Below are positions 1 to 12,212 of a stretch of DNA of 64,000 bases, piece by piece. Every line of letters starts with the position of its first letter. Position 1 is the first letter of the stretch. The notes below the pieces were generated by a model that saw only the letters and a list, made by a program, of their open reading frames with translations, was not told where the DNA came from and made no database searches. The stretch is from positions 3,754,492-3,818,491 of the forward strand of contig CM032804.1 in the NCBI GenBank assembly GCA_019155185.1. Direction: 5' to 3'. Origin of the DNA: Beaufortia kweichowensis (lineage: Eukaryota > Chordata > Actinopteri > Cypriniformes > Gastromyzontidae). The position numbers and the translations under genes are program-made.

Positions 1-95
1 ATGCCAGGATTATATCTAACATTAAGTAATCTTACATATTTATGTCCAAGTGCCCTGTATAACATCTCCGTAAAAGACATTTAGCAGACTCTTAC

Positions 96-2451
96 CTGAA
101 TATTGTGCGGGGGCTGCAGTAAGGTTGGATGACCGACAAAGCGCACATTGTCAATTTTGAGTTCAAACTTCTTGCCGCACATATCAGACTTGGTAGCCAA
201 GATGGTGGCGAGAATGATATCAGAAAACCTTTTTTGAGAAGAAGGGATAAAAACAGATCACAAGGGGCTTTAAACTGAAATTAATTGGCTTAATTACATT
301 GGATGATCTGATTGGATTACAAGCACTTATCTACTCAGCAATAAGAATTATACACTAAAACCTGTTTTCTAGTTTCTAGGGAATGCACAACAGGCAGTGA
401 TTTGAGAAAATGCTTTGGTAAAGCCTTTAGACTTTCTTTCCGATCTTAGAATTACAAAAACTATAAAGGCACTCATACGTGAGAACAAATATTGATTTGG
501 CTCCTATACGGTAGGGTGATGGATTTTTAAAAGTGACAATATAAATTGTGCCGGTATAAATGGTTTATGTGATCACTCAGATAAAGCCTTTAGGGTGAGT
601 CAGATCCCAAGAAAAGCCCATGGTGCAAAAACCTCAAACCTTAAATCACTGGTAAAATTATTTCGTCAAGAAATCTTAAATCTTGAAAGAATCCCAACTG
701 ATTCTTCCATAATAATATGTTTTAATAAAAAATTGTTACAGTGATGTGAAACCAGATTAATGATTGCTGTTGCTATTTGTTGAAATATGTTAAGGTGACC
801 CGAAATTTGAGTTGATGCTTGTATGAATTTAAAGACAGAAATCACATGAATTATCACAATTACCCACATTTTCTCGAATTACACTTTTAATTTGAATGCA
901 TAAACGTGAACAAAATAGAACATATACGCCAGACAAAATAACAGAGGAAAGGTAAACAAAAATGGGGTGTTCTGGAAAAGGAAAAGTGGTTTAAAATGGT
1001 GCTTTTATCTTACCCTGCTACCAACTGTTCATCAGTTAGTGGAGTTTGTTCTCTGAAATGGGAATATAGGGCCACAAAGAAAGAAAAACAAAACAAAACA
1101 ACAAAAAGCAAATTGCAGCAGACAAATTTGCGTAACACAGGAATGTCCAAAGCAACCCAAATAAAAAAAAAAGATAATCTTAGCTAAGTCAGATTTTTTA
1201 TTGGGTGCTTTTTATTTATATGGCAACAACATGGTACTTGTTATTTGTTGATCCCGTGTTAGTTCTTTCCTCATGCCTAAGCTGAAACTTGGTTATTAGA
1301 ACTGAACTGTACTTATTTATGTTTTGTCTCCTATTATTTTTAGGCATCTTCTGTGATGATATGTACTCTTTTGTGTGCAAGTTTACGCTGCTGATTACCC
1401 ATATTATTAAAACTATCCCATTTAACACGAAAAAAGCATACCCAACTCATAAAAAAACATCTCTAAAAACTTTCTTTGCATGGTACCTTGAATCACCATC
1501 CTGGTCCTCTGTAGAATCACTTGAGGTATTCAGCACATATGGACTCCGCTGTTTTGCTTTAATGGCAAAAAAACATATATTGAATTTGGTTTGAGTTTGG
1601 AAACATTTACTCACTGTTGTTTAGATTTCTTTTTCCACATTTTAGAATAGCCGTAAACTCATCAAAACCATGAAATAACACAATTGGAACTGTGGGAATT
1701 ATGTTGTGATTAAACGCATCCAAAATAAATGAACACTATGTTATATTTGATCATCTTCAAAAGTAGTCACCTATCTAGAATTAGTAAAATCATACTCTTG
1801 GCATTTTATCGTCCAGACTCTTGAACTTGATAAGTGCAGGTCTCAACTTGAGAAGCTTTTTAAACAGCACTGAAGGATTCTCTATCTATGTTGGACTCCT
1901 GTTTGCTGCTTTTATTCACTATTTGGTCCAAGTAACCCATTTTACAAATATTTTTATAATTAAAGAAATTAATATCTTTGCACAATTATATTTTTGTCTA
2001 GAAGAGTCATTTCAAACATTGAAATATACTTTAATCATACTACATTAGATCTAAAGATTTTTTGTAACAATGAGAAACATTTCTGTTAATTGTGTCTAAA
2101 CCTTTGACTGGTACTGTCTAAAATAACTGACAGTGGAATGTCAAAAATACTCAATATCATTATGTGTCAATCACAGAATCTTCAGGTGTGGCACATTATT
2201 ATCATATAAATCAGTTTAGCTTCAAGCTAGAATAACTTACAGAAAAGAAACTTACAGGTTGCAGATGAAGTGCTTCCAGATACCCTCTGAAATGGGTATC
2301 GGAACAGCAATTTATTTCCTCTACTGCCAGAACTAACCAGTATAACGCTAATGGGACTTGTTGTTTCTCCAGTTTGCTGCAGGCTGGACTCTGACCGTTT
2401 CCACATCACTTTCACGTCTGTATTTGAATCTACAGACCACTGCTTGTACAT
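96..2451 (-). CDS. nprl3: nprl3, 5' part (GATOR1 subunit NPRL3), runs off left edge
   Basis: NPRL3 pairs with NPRL2 and DEPDC5 in GATOR1, which restrains mTORC1 at the lysosome. Two exons are visible. The 5' exon (2256 to about 2451, donor GTAAGT) encodes the conserved start region containing SPISVILVSSGSRGNK and LLFRYPFQR. An exon at 96-228 (acceptor AG at 229-230, donor GTAAGAG) encodes FSDIILATILATKSDMCGKK and FELKIDNVRFVGHPTLLQ, which match the vertebrate protein closely. The two exons are not in joinable phase: the first ends with one spare base and the second supplies one. A short linking exon, as in mammals, must therefore lie in the intron, but I could not find it. There is no ATG at the usual vertebrate start. 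In-frame ATGs at 2451 and 2406 would add about 15-24 residues. Finding nprl3 here identifies the locus, because it flanks the alpha-globin cluster in jawed vertebrates. Confidence 0.9.
231..2255. other. nprl3 intron(s)
   Basis: AT-rich intronic sequence between the two recognised nprl3 exons. It holds the transposon-like element at 1592-2118 and presumably one undetected short nprl3 exon. No other gene is seen. The intron that carries the main alpha-globin enhancer in mammals is a later one and would lie outside the window to the left. Confidence 0.6.
1592..2118. mobile_element. Tc1-type non-autonomous element (degenerate)
   Basis: The ends resemble the fish Tc1-like tip 'TACAGTACCAGT..AAAAGTTTG': the left end reads GAGTTTGGAAACATTTACTC and the right end TTTGACTGGTACTGT. 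The interior shares long similarity with the element at 56193-56424 (for example GTTTAGATTT, CACATTTTAGAATA and CATGAAATAACACAATTG or close variants). No transposase frame is seen. Confidence 0.55.
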
Positions 2452-3908
2452 CCTGATCCCGTTTACTCAAATACATATATAAGCATGAGAAATATTGCTG
2501 CAGCTTGGGCTAAAAAAGGTAATGTTACAGGTACATTAAACATTTGGATAGTATATGATAAGCAGTGCACATCATCTCTGATCGCTTTATTTCTCATCGG
2601 GAAAAACAGTGCAGGAGAATGTTCGTTTGCGAGCAAGCTATAAAATACTACCGCAAAATTAGTTTACTAGACAGCAAACCAGATGTTTTATGAATCCAGC
2701 GGTCATCAGATGTTTTGACTGAATATGACAGTAAAAGTTTCGGTTATTCTATTTACAGTTCACCAGCGAACACAGTAATGTTTTGGTGTTACACAATATG
2801 TGCTCGGTGGAAACCTAAGTCGCAGAATATAATGGTTCCGCGTGTTTTCTGCCCACACAACGGCCAGCGTAGTCAAACATTTACCATTAACTAGTAATCG
2901 AAACTTTATTCGATTAAATTAAAATCCGAAGTGAAACAACAACCTCCACTGATTCTTATGCATCTCATAATTTAGAAGTGTGAGTCCATAGCATCCCGTC
3001 GAATCTTTTCCCGACCTGTTTTAGATACGGTAAGCACGCTGCTTTACACGATACACGGCTAGTCTACGCAAGTGATGTTTTTTAATACACACCACATTCG
3101 CAGACCTATATATATTTTGTATTCCCATGTTTCATATGTGGGATGTCTCACCAGTAATGCTAACCATGGAAACTTCTTACTTGCAAAGTTACCTTAAATC
3201 AGGCCTGGTGGTCAAAATGTGACTTGTTTATCATTCACAGTATCATTTAAACTTATCAGTTCGGATTCTAATCATCCAGGAGCCAAAATGTTCTGCAGTG
3301 ATTAATATGTAAAGATTTGTTTTATAATCTTAAAATATTGGCTATATGTCAATTACCAAAAAAGTGTGAGTGGACAGCCTTCAACATATGAAAGGGTTGA
3401 GCTGATGTATGGGAAGAAAACCCAGCATATTTTGTAATATAAATTTGGTTCTGGTTTCAGAATGCCCCGGAACAGAAAATCGGCAGAAAAAAGGTCTTCT
3501 CCAGCACGACAGGCCTCATTTTGATCAGAGAAAGGCATGGTGCCCATCCACAATGAAAACAGAAGGACACCAATGGCCCATTTACTCATCTTTAAAAAGG
3601 TAGGAACCACAAAATGTGTCTAGGGCTTGGTTGTGATTATTGACGCTCCTGCTGGTATAAAGGACATTTTTAGATCTTTAAAACTTGATGAATAGTAAGG
3701 GAACTGGAAGTATCTGTTTATTGAAATTGGTTCATCTTCACTAATTCTTGCATTGTCCAAGAGATGGCAACCACCACATTTGGTGTGCCAGGGAAACCAA
3801 AAAGGATTCTTGACACTTCTCAGCTTTGTTGTGTGTTGTTTAGATGATTGCTTTTAAGAGGACCCCCTACATCTAATATGACTTAAAGACAATGGATTGT
3901 ATGATTCT

Positions 3909-3946
3909 TGTTTGGCAGATAAAGACAGTGCTTTATCTGCCAAACA
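3909..3946. promoter_or_regulatory. Perfect hairpin with two inverted GATA sites
   Basis: Two 16-nt arms, TGTTTGGCAGATAAAG (3909-3924) and its exact reverse complement (3931-3946), surround a 6-nt spacer ACAGTG. Each arm carries AGATAA, the consensus for erythroid GATA factors. It lies about 1.0 kb beyond the 3' end of the first beta gene. A regulatory role is inference. It could also be the remains of a small palindromic element. Confidence 0.5.
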
Positions 3947-4580
3947 CACAAGGGGTTGATAGTAAAGATTAGAGATGAAAACGTCTCAACTTTAGAGAAT
4001 GTCTCAAGCGCACCACAGGTCATGTGACAAGAACCATTCAATCAGCTTCACCCTTTCCGTAACACCACTGAAAGCTCAACGGAGGAGAAAGAGCTGACCA
4101 TCGCTATTTATGGTTGCATAGCAATAACAGACAGTCACAGAAGCGCAAGTTCTCGAGCGCTTGTGAAAGAAAGAAAAGCGGCACGGACGCGATTTCCACG
4201 CGTTTTAGTCGCGACTTGTGAATGGCCCCTTATGAAATCTTAAAAACGTTTTTGGTTTCACTATGTCATTTACAGTGTTTCCGAGTCAATAATCCAGTGA
4301 ATTATAAAACACGTTACACGGTGTTTTTGCGGATTTTTGAATATTTTTTGCTTTTATTTGAATGCGGTAGAAAATAAAACCTTTATTGAATGTGTTTTCC
4401 AACTACATATGATGTTCAGCACCTTTTTGGACTGACAGCCCCAGTAACTTTATAGCAATACCCTCGCAGAAAACATGCATTAATTGCTTCATTCTAAATA
4501 GATGTATCTTGTGGCATGATATTTGCAGCTTTATGGCCATACATTTTTATGTCATGTGTCTGTTTTTTTTACATTGCTTA

Positions 4581-4700
4581 TATATCTAAAAAAATGCTGG
4601 TGTTATTTTTAACCCACGGTTGATTAAAAGAGACAACCCAGGAAATGTTCTTATTTGACCCAATAAAGGGATGAAAATAACCCAGCATTTTTTAGTGTAT
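4581..4700. mobile_element. MITE with TCTAAAAAA..GCTGG ends
   Basis: The left end CTAAAAAAATGCTGGTGTTA is mirrored by the right end AATAACCCAGCATTTTTTAG. The arms are imperfect, and the GGGTTATTTT-type core is common in cypriniform short DNA transposons. No coding capacity. Confidence 0.65.
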
Positions 4701-4960
4701 TTCAGAGTGTATTCTTTTTAAAAAGTGTGTTTTAAAATATATTTATTTGTGTGATACACAGACAGATGGTCACACATTGTGTTGTGCTGAAATTTCATTA
4801 CCAAATGAAGAATTAATTTTAGTATGTTGACTTTATAGATAAAAAAGACAGACAATATGTAATACTGATTTAATTCTTTATTAATAAGTTTGATGCTTTG
4901 AACCATCACTGAACTGATGCAAAGAAATAGCGTGGTTCCTTGTACATCTTCAGCAGAAGT

Positions 4961-5591
4961 TTAGAAGTAACGGCTGGAGAGAGCGGCCACAACAACACAT
5001 AGAAACTTCTGCCAGGTGGCCTGAACTTCAGGGCTGAAAGCGGATCCGAATTTAGTCGCAATGACAATGCTCAGACAATCGGCCAGGAGCTGTGTAAATC
5101 AGAATTATTAGTTATTTAAAACAGTCAGTAAAGTTGTCCAGTATAAGCACGTATTTGAAACAAGGACATACCCTAAAGTTGTCGGGATCAACGTTGAGTT
5201 TATCGCAATGGAGTTTGCTTAATTTGGCGTAAATGCCTTTGATGTCATCCATGTTTTTCACGGCTTTGTCCAGTGCACTTAGCACAGTTTTGCCATGTTC
5301 AGACACCTTAGGATTACCCAGGATTGCGGATGCGCTGGAGAGGTTCCCAAAAGTACCGAAATACCGCTGAGTCCAGGGATACACGATCAGCAACCTTTTA
5401 CACGCAATACGTAAAACAATGATAACGCATAAATGAAGTCAAACAAGTTATTTTAAAATATGTATATAAATCATCTTCGGTATGATCACATTCTCCTACC
5501 TTGCCAAAGACTGGGGTCCGATTTCATCAATTTTGATTTTGCTCCAGACATCAGAAATTATCTTGCGTTCGGCAGCAGACCACTCCACCAT
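4961..5591 (-). CDS. hbbe2: Beta-type globin, divergent early type (first beta gene)
   Basis: Haemoglobin beta-type chain, 147 aa. Exons are 5591-5500, 5394-5172 and 5089-4961 (92, 223 and 129 nt), with all junctions GT-AG. It starts MVEWSAAERK and keeps LIVYPWTQRYF, the distal His64 (SEHGKT) and the proximal His93. It is the most divergent beta here. The residue after the proximal His is Cys (LHCDKL) where the other betas have Ser, and the chain ends SSRYF, so the C-terminal His is replaced by Phe. Both positions matter for pH-dependent oxygen release (Bohr/Root effects), so a weakly pH-sensitive chain is inferred. The promoter shows TATAAATA (about 5661-5670, reverse strand) and CCAAT (5704-5708). 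A poly(A) signal lies near 4872-4880. It is head-to-head with the alpha gene at 6662. The symbol is by position relative to zebrafish and is uncertain. Confidence 0.93.
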
Positions 5592-6661
5592 TGTGATTAG
5601 CGTTTAATTTCTTATTTCAACACGTGTGAAAAAGACAGATTACGGCAACGCACAGAGTTGTATTTATACTTGCACTCTCCGCCCCATTTCAGATGCTGAT
5701 AATGATTGGCTGCCTCGTTAGTACTCGGATCCGATCCTAGTTAATGTTACATTTGATTAAGTTAAATTTGTCGCTTAATACATCCCAAACGTAATATAGA
5801 TTTTAAGAATTAAAATCACAAATATTGTTTTTTTGAATATGTGTGTTGCTGTAAAACTTTAAATTATACACTGCAAAAATTAAAGATCCTTGAGGAATCT
5901 TTATTGCTTTTTATTATTTCGACGTCCTCGATACGTTTTTGCAAAAACTAACAAGACTGTTAATGGTTTCACCAGTAGCTTTATTGTAAGAAAAAGAGTT
6001 TTGGGGCAATTAAAATACTTTTAAAAGTTTTTTGAGTACCACTTTAAATTTTACAGTGTAAATTCTTGTAGCTTGTAGTTTAAGTTGTGAACCCAGATAT
6101 TTTGCATTTTACAGAGAAGTCATCCTCAATGGGTGCAGGCAATAGAAATGAAACATGATTTTAAAATGAATAATTGACGAATTAATCTGGGAAAAAGTTC
6201 ATGTTAAAGTATAATAAAATTCTTAATTAACACATTTAATATTTGATTAAAATTGTAAAGTTGAATCAGTGCCAGCTTTTGTTATCTACACTTTCAGAGC
6301 TGCTCCTCCCTCCTGTTCTTAATTTGGTACATTACATTTTTGATAACGAATGACCCACCCTTTAGGTGCAATTTGCTGTCCTCAAATGACCCCAAAGCAT
6401 TTCAAACAAGGACGGCAAAATACATATTTTTTGAATGTGCTAAAATATTATCTTCTTGAATAAGGAAAAGCACACTGTGGCTTGATACTGGTAATGTGTG
6501 AATGATGAAGTATATGAATTTCATCATCAATTGTTGGCATAGGTTTTTGAGGTGTAGCTGGATGCCAAGTTGGGTGTGGCGCCCAGCGCGATATAAAAAG
6601 ACCCCCTTCTCTTAGATTTAAAGCCATCTGCTTCTTATACCTAAGTGGAAAGCTTCAAGAA

Positions 6662-7291
6662 ATGAGTTTGACATCTAAGGACAAAGCCGTGGTCAAGGAC
6701 TTCTGGGGTAAAATCTCTGGTAAAGCCGACGCCATAGGCCATGAAGCTTTAGTACGGTAAGTGACTTTTAAACCACCAACAAATCAATGCAGATACTTTT
6801 TTGTCAAGCTTATGCATAACAATACAATTATTTTTCGCAGAATGCTTTTGGTCTACCCTCAGACCAAAACATATTTTGCTCATTGGCCTGACACCTCTCC
6901 CAATTCTGCCAATGTGAAGAAGCACGGCAAAACTGTGATGGGAGCCATCTCTGATGCTGTGGGTAAAATGGATGATCTTGTTGGAGGATTAAGCAAACTA
7001 AGTGATATTCATGCCACTCAGCTTCGCATAGATCCTGGAAACTTCAAGGTAAGAGACTGAGCCAAAACTTACTGATGACGTGTTAGTCTTGAACTTTTTA
7101 AAATGCTGAATGAGTGTATTAATTCAAAGTGTATTAAATTTACTCTATTTTTATTTTTTCAGATTTTGTCTCACAACATCCTCGTGGCTTTTGCCGTTAA
7201 TTTCCCCGCTGACTTCACTCCAGAGGTGCACGTGTCCATGGACAAATTCCTGTGGGCTCTATCTGCCGCCCTCGCCGATAAATACAGATAA
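6662..7291 (+). CDS. hbae3: Alpha-type globin, divergent early type
   Basis: Haemoglobin alpha-type chain, 143 aa. Exons are 6662-6756, 6841-7048 and 7163-7291 (95, 208 and 129 nt), with GT-AG introns. It starts MSLTSKDKAVVKDFWGKISG. It carries the alpha hallmark YPQTKTYF, distal His60 (VKKHGKT), proximal His89 (DIHATQL) and a C-terminal KYR. PNSAN and DPGNFK distinguish it from the adult alphas. The promoter has TATAAAA at 6592-6598 and GGGTGTGGC (a reverse CACCC/KLF1-type box) at 6572-6580. The poly(A) signal AATAAA is at 7361-7366. It shares a 1.07-kb intergenic promoter region with the beta gene at 5591. Its embryonic/larval assignment comes from position and divergence, not from expression data. 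Confidence 0.94.
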
Positions 7292-7379
7292 GCTAATCAT
7301 TCATCAACACTTATCTGCAAAAAGAGGCGAATTTGTCAAACTATAATGTCATATGCAATTAATAAAACCCATGACAATT

Positions 7380-9800
7380 GAAAACGTCTCTTCAGTGTTT
7401 ATTTGGGCGGCTCGCTATCTATTGTCCCTAATATATCGTCATATAAATATAAATGTAATAGTCATTACTAATTGCTTTAATTTTTTTGTGACTCTTTTTT
7501 ACTTGGCTGGAATCAGGTGATTAATCTTTAACTCCTAACCGATCTCAACGACCACCTTAAAATATATAAATAACTATAAATATAGTAAATAAATAAGTAA
7601 ATAAATATAGGCTACACACAAAACGTTTACTGTAGTTATGCATTGTTGCAAATTATTGTTGCAAAGTTTTATTTTTTATCGATAAACTTCTCCTTTAGTT
7701 TAATTTTCGTTAGAAATGTGACATCTACATGTGAAGCTAAAATGACTAGCGACGCTAAAATACCGGTTCAGCACCCCATGTGCGGACAGCTACTCGCGTG
7801 CCCTAACACCCACCCTTTCGTGACGTGTTTACTGTTTTGGGCCAAGTGTTAAGTGTGCATAAAGACCGCCTAAATAAATAAATAAAAATTGTATTGTATT
7901 TTATTTTTATTTATTTTATTACGCAATGGGACATGCTTGATCCAAGTTCTTTCAGATGTTTAGTCCCTATGCAAGAGACGTCATTTTTTAATGTTGCATA
8001 CATTTTACATGAAATGCATACCGTAGTCTATATTTTCGCGACAATAATTTGTGCTACAATTTACATTACAACTATTACATCATATATTGTACAGTATCTA
8101 TGTAACGTACACAGGAATGTTTTCATCGACATCTCACTATTTATCTCACTTTTTACAAAGTGTTGTGGTATACCTGCCAGTCCTTAGGCATTCGTAAAAA
8201 CAATCTGGACCGTTTTTAGCGCAATTGTATCTTGTTTTATCTCATTTATCTTGATTTATTTTATCTTGTGATTTTAGCCAGCGATTTATGAAATATTACG
8301 TACTCTCCCCCCATTCAAACAGATATAACTTAGTCTAGGTATGACTTCATTTGCTGTCCGGAGTGTGGCTAACATGTACATATAGTGTGAAGACATAATT
8401 AAATAGACTTTGGTTTAGCACCCCCATAAGACACTATAAAACTGCACAGATAACCAGACAAATGAGTCTTTGCTTAACCACTACTTACTGTGTTTTACCA
8501 ATATACTTAACAATCGCAAGTTCGCTGTACTTAACATGTATAACGTTGATTTGTTTTATCCACATTGTTTTCTTGCTTTTTCTGGTCTGTGTAGTGTGAT
8601 ATGGAGTTACTAAACAGATAAAAGCCATCTTTATCTTTTTGTAAGGGTTCACTCAATGCAGTAGAATGTAACTGACATTTTTAATGAAGGATAGACTATG
8701 TAGTATAAATAATTTAAACGTGCTTTTGTGGTTTTATCAAAACCATACTTTGATTATGCGTTGGGTTTTTACACACCGCGTAATGATAGATTTCTGACTT
8801 TTTTAGATTAAATGCAGTCTCATTGATTTGGCATTGAATCACCTCTCATGCCCTTCTTTCACTTTAAATTTTGTGGTTAGATCATCACATTCAAATGCCA
8901 TTACCACTGTCGAATGAAACCACACCCCTATAAGCATAAAGTCAACAAAAGATGTTCGTCTTTTTATGCATATGAAGTCAGCACGAATACAAAAATGCAA
9001 ATGAGGGGGTACAAATCATGTTCTTAACGTTTAGCTTCCCAATTGGGATGAATATGTATATTAGGGGCTATCGTGACATCGAAGACAACAAGGATGCATC
9101 TTACTTCCTAAATGCGTATCTTATTCGGACTACTTTTTGATCAAAGCATAAACTCCAACTTCACATCTGGCTCAAATCATGTACAAAACGTATTCCTTTG
9201 ATTCACTCGTCCTCGTTCACTATTCTCAAGTTGGCTTATTTAGATTATGTAGGCTTACTTGGTAAATAAATGTTTATCATACTCTTATATTGCATATCCA
9301 TATAATTCATATAACTAAATGAATCCGATATGTGTCATATGTAGATGTATTCTTTTTAGAGGAAGTTTAAAACAAGTTTAAAGCATATTGTTCAGTTGAA
9401 ATTTCTGTGTACTTGGCATAGATCAGCAAGATACAATGTCTACTATTAAAATGTCGGGCAAAACAAAACATTTTAGAATGAACATTTCACTTTACGTGAT
9501 ACAGCATTTGCTAATTTATATGTACTATTAATTTTCATCAAAATAGCAACATGTTTTTTGCAAAAATTATGTGCGCAGCCACACAAGGTTGATAAATTGT
9601 ATTTCTTTTATCACTGAATTCATGCGGTCAACACCCAAAATGTGCAAATCTAATGCTTAGTTAAATGCTTAGTTCGATTAAATACGATTGTTGATATATA
9701 CAACCCAAGGACCCTTAACATCAAGATATATAGTGTGTCAGTCAGATGCAACCTATAATTGTTGGAATAAATTGGAACGAACAACAATAAAGTGCTTTCA
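7380..9800. other. Intergenic spacer between first and second globin pairs
   Basis: AT-rich, with no globin exon remnants or other recognisable genes on either strand. The stretch 9585-9660 is the 3' flank of the next beta gene. It recurs at about 17030-17100, so it marks the left part of the adult-pair duplication. Confidence 0.6.
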
Positions 9801-9903
9801 ACCTTTTATTTGTTTTATTTAATAAGATTTAGCGCATTGAGATAACATCTGTGCGCTTTTTCATCTTCTTCAATGCAGCTGGTGCTCATTTTGTGATCAG
9901 GCT

Positions 9904-10620
9904 CTAGTGGTACTGTTTGCACAGGGCGGACACGACCACAGCCAGAAACTTCTGCCAGGCCTCTTGGACATCAGCATTGAAGCCTGATGGACCGAGCTTC
10001 ATAGCTGCGCATACGGTGATGCAATCGCCGAGAAGCTGTAAAAGAACAGACCAATCAGATCAATCAAAAGTATTCTTCAAAAGCATTTTGTGAGCAACAC
10101 AAAAAAGTAATCGGTCATTGACACCACTTGATAATTTGTCGCGCTTAGGTTATTTTGGAAAGACGTTCGTGTTTTATGAATACTTAAAACGTACCTTAAA
10201 ATTGTCAGGATCCACATGGAGTCTCTCGGAGTGCATGACGCTCAGCGGGGCATAGGTGGCCTTGATGTTGTCCATGTTCTTAATGGCTCTTTCCAGACCC
10301 CCCATCACGGTTCTACCATGAGCTGCCACTTTGGCGTTACCCATGATGGCAGCAGGGCTTGACAGGTTGCCAAAGCTGGCGAAATATCTCTGTGTCCAGG
10401 GATACACGATCAGACACCTGAAATGCATAGAATCATTAACGACTGCAATAACTAAACTTTACATTTAATAAAACAAAACAAGCTGTACATTTTAATGAGG
10501 TTTTGGTAAAGTTTGATGGAGGAATGGATACCTTGTCAGGGCCTGAGGTCCGATATCATCACCGAGTTTCCCCCACACACCAGCAATGGCACTGCGCTCA
10601 GCATCAGTCCACACAACCAT
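9904..10620 (-). CDS. hbba: Adult-type beta globin, copy 1
   Basis: Beta chain of adult-type haemoglobin, 147 aa. Exons are 10620-10532, 10417-10195 and 10035-9904 (89, 223 and 132 nt), GT-AG. Exon 1 is one codon shorter than in the embryonic betas (GKLGDDIGPQ), and exon 3 has one extra codon (GPSGFNADVQ). It has LIVYPWTQRYF, distal His63, proximal His92 followed by Ser-Glu (MHSERL), and ends KQYH. The Ser F9 and C-terminal His are those associated with strong pH sensitivity in fish haemoglobins. A CCAAT box (10752-10756, reverse) and a GC-rich CCGCCC box (about 10724-10730) lie upstream. It is head-to-head with the alpha gene at 12213, with starts 1.6 kb apart. Exon 2 and the adjoining intron edge are identical to copy 2. 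Confidence 0.95.
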
Positions 10621-11534
10621 GTTGACGCTTTAGGATTTCCACAGGTACTTGCTTAAAGCTGTTCCGCAAGGTTCACTGGTAACAAATTAAGAATCCTGTG
10701 CACAATTTATTGCTGTAAGATGTCTCCGCCCATTAATGTATGCAAAGTCTTATTGGATGATTTCTTGGGCATCTTTTAATGCCGCACGTTTCTGGACCGC
10801 ACTTATCAGATTGAGTCCAAAAACGTTAGTTGTTTTAAAAGATTACACGTCAATAGGCTTTTTATTTGGCTCCATCTCTTTGTTGATCAAATATCCGCAA
10901 ATATAAAAAACATTGTGGTCTCATAACCGTAATGACAAAGCCATCCCACATACACTTATGTAGCCTATAATATTTTATGCTTTCCCAAAACCTGTAAGTG
11001 TAGTAATACAGTACTGCAGTACAAGCAAACTTTCATAAAACGCAAAAATACAAATTTAAGTGAAGTAAGAACTTCATGGTTTTTGAAAGGTTCTTTAACA
11101 ATATCTAACGGTCTATATAGATCTATATCTTTCCGAAGAACCCTTTTGTGCTAAAATGTTTCTTTATAGCACCACTGAGTTTCTATAGTAATTTTAAGGC
11201 AATATTCTTAATAGCTCCTATGCACTAAACAGGGTTCTGTTATTGTTACAAGCTGCAGAACACTTATTTGGTTTAAGAACCATTTTATGAAAGAGTATGG
11301 ACAAAGCACTTGCAAAATAGTAATCTATAATTACAGTTGATTTTATGTAAACGAACGAATAAATGCAATCAAGTATTGTTTCGTTTTATAAATGGTTTTT
11401 GAAATGTAGAGTTAATAAATTCAATACTTATTTTTAATAAGGGGTGGCAGTTTTCCATGATTTTCCAACATTTAAACACAAATACTCACTAAACAAAAGT
11501 GTAGCCCTAATTAAATTAACAATTATATATATGT

Positions 11535-11700
<166 letters not shown>

Positions 11701-11706
11701 TATATG

Positions 11707-11851
11707 TTATGCCATGTGCCATTTTTACAATGATACGTACAACAATCCGTTGCTTTTTGCAATGTTTAAAACAATGACAAAATCCAAGTGAAAGATTACA
11801 TATATATATATATACACTTTTAATGTAATCTTTCACTTGGATTTTGTCATT

Positions 11852-11886
<35 letters not shown>

Positions 11887-11985
11887 TAATGTAATCTTTC
11901 ACTTGGATTTTGTCATTGTTTTAAACATTGCAAAAAGCAACGGATTGTTGTACGTATCATTGTAAAAATGGCACATGGCATAACC
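11707..11985. repeat. Large inverted repeat with a third nested arm
   Basis: The left arm, starting ATGCCATGTGCCATTTTTAC (11709 on) and running to about 11800, returns as a reverse complement at about 11887-11985. A shortened extra copy of the inner part (AATGTAATCTTTCACTTGGA) sits at about 11822-11857. TA tracts separate the arms. The interval can fold into alternative long hairpins. Adult pair 2 lacks it: the intergenic distance is 1593 bp here and 935 bp there, so it is an insertion in pair 1. Confidence 0.85.
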
Positions 11986-12212
11986 TACTTAGAATTCCAT
12001 TTTTGTTATCTTACTTAGCCAAACAGAGAAGTATCACGTATTTGATTCGACACGACGAGATGAAGATCGTCAATATTGCGTTAAAGAGGTGTGGTCTGGA
12101 TTGATTACCTGGGTGTGCCCTTCTTTAGTTTAATATAAAAAGTGGGAAATATTTTGCTTTTCACCGACAATCTTTTTCTAAAGACAATCTAACTTGAGAA
12201 AAAGACGCAGCA

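Larger units (their letters stand above)
2452..4870. other. nprl3-globin intergenic region
   Basis: No convincing gene. It contains the nprl3 promoter area (about 2450-2900, upstream of the minus-strand first exon), a perfect GATA-containing hairpin at 3909-3946, a moderately CpG-rich patch at 4130-4210 and a MITE at 4581-4700. A minus-strand frame at 3353-3610 has a hydrophobic start but no recognisable match or splice context, so I did not call it. Confidence 0.6.

Noticed and set aside
229..2255. Missing short nprl3 exon
   Set aside because: It must exist from the phase mismatch, but no candidate with a good frame and splice sites could be found by eye.
3353..3610. 85-aa minus-strand frame with a hydrophobic N-terminus
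   Set aside because: No recognisable family, promoter, splice or composition support; it overlaps another frame on the plus strand.
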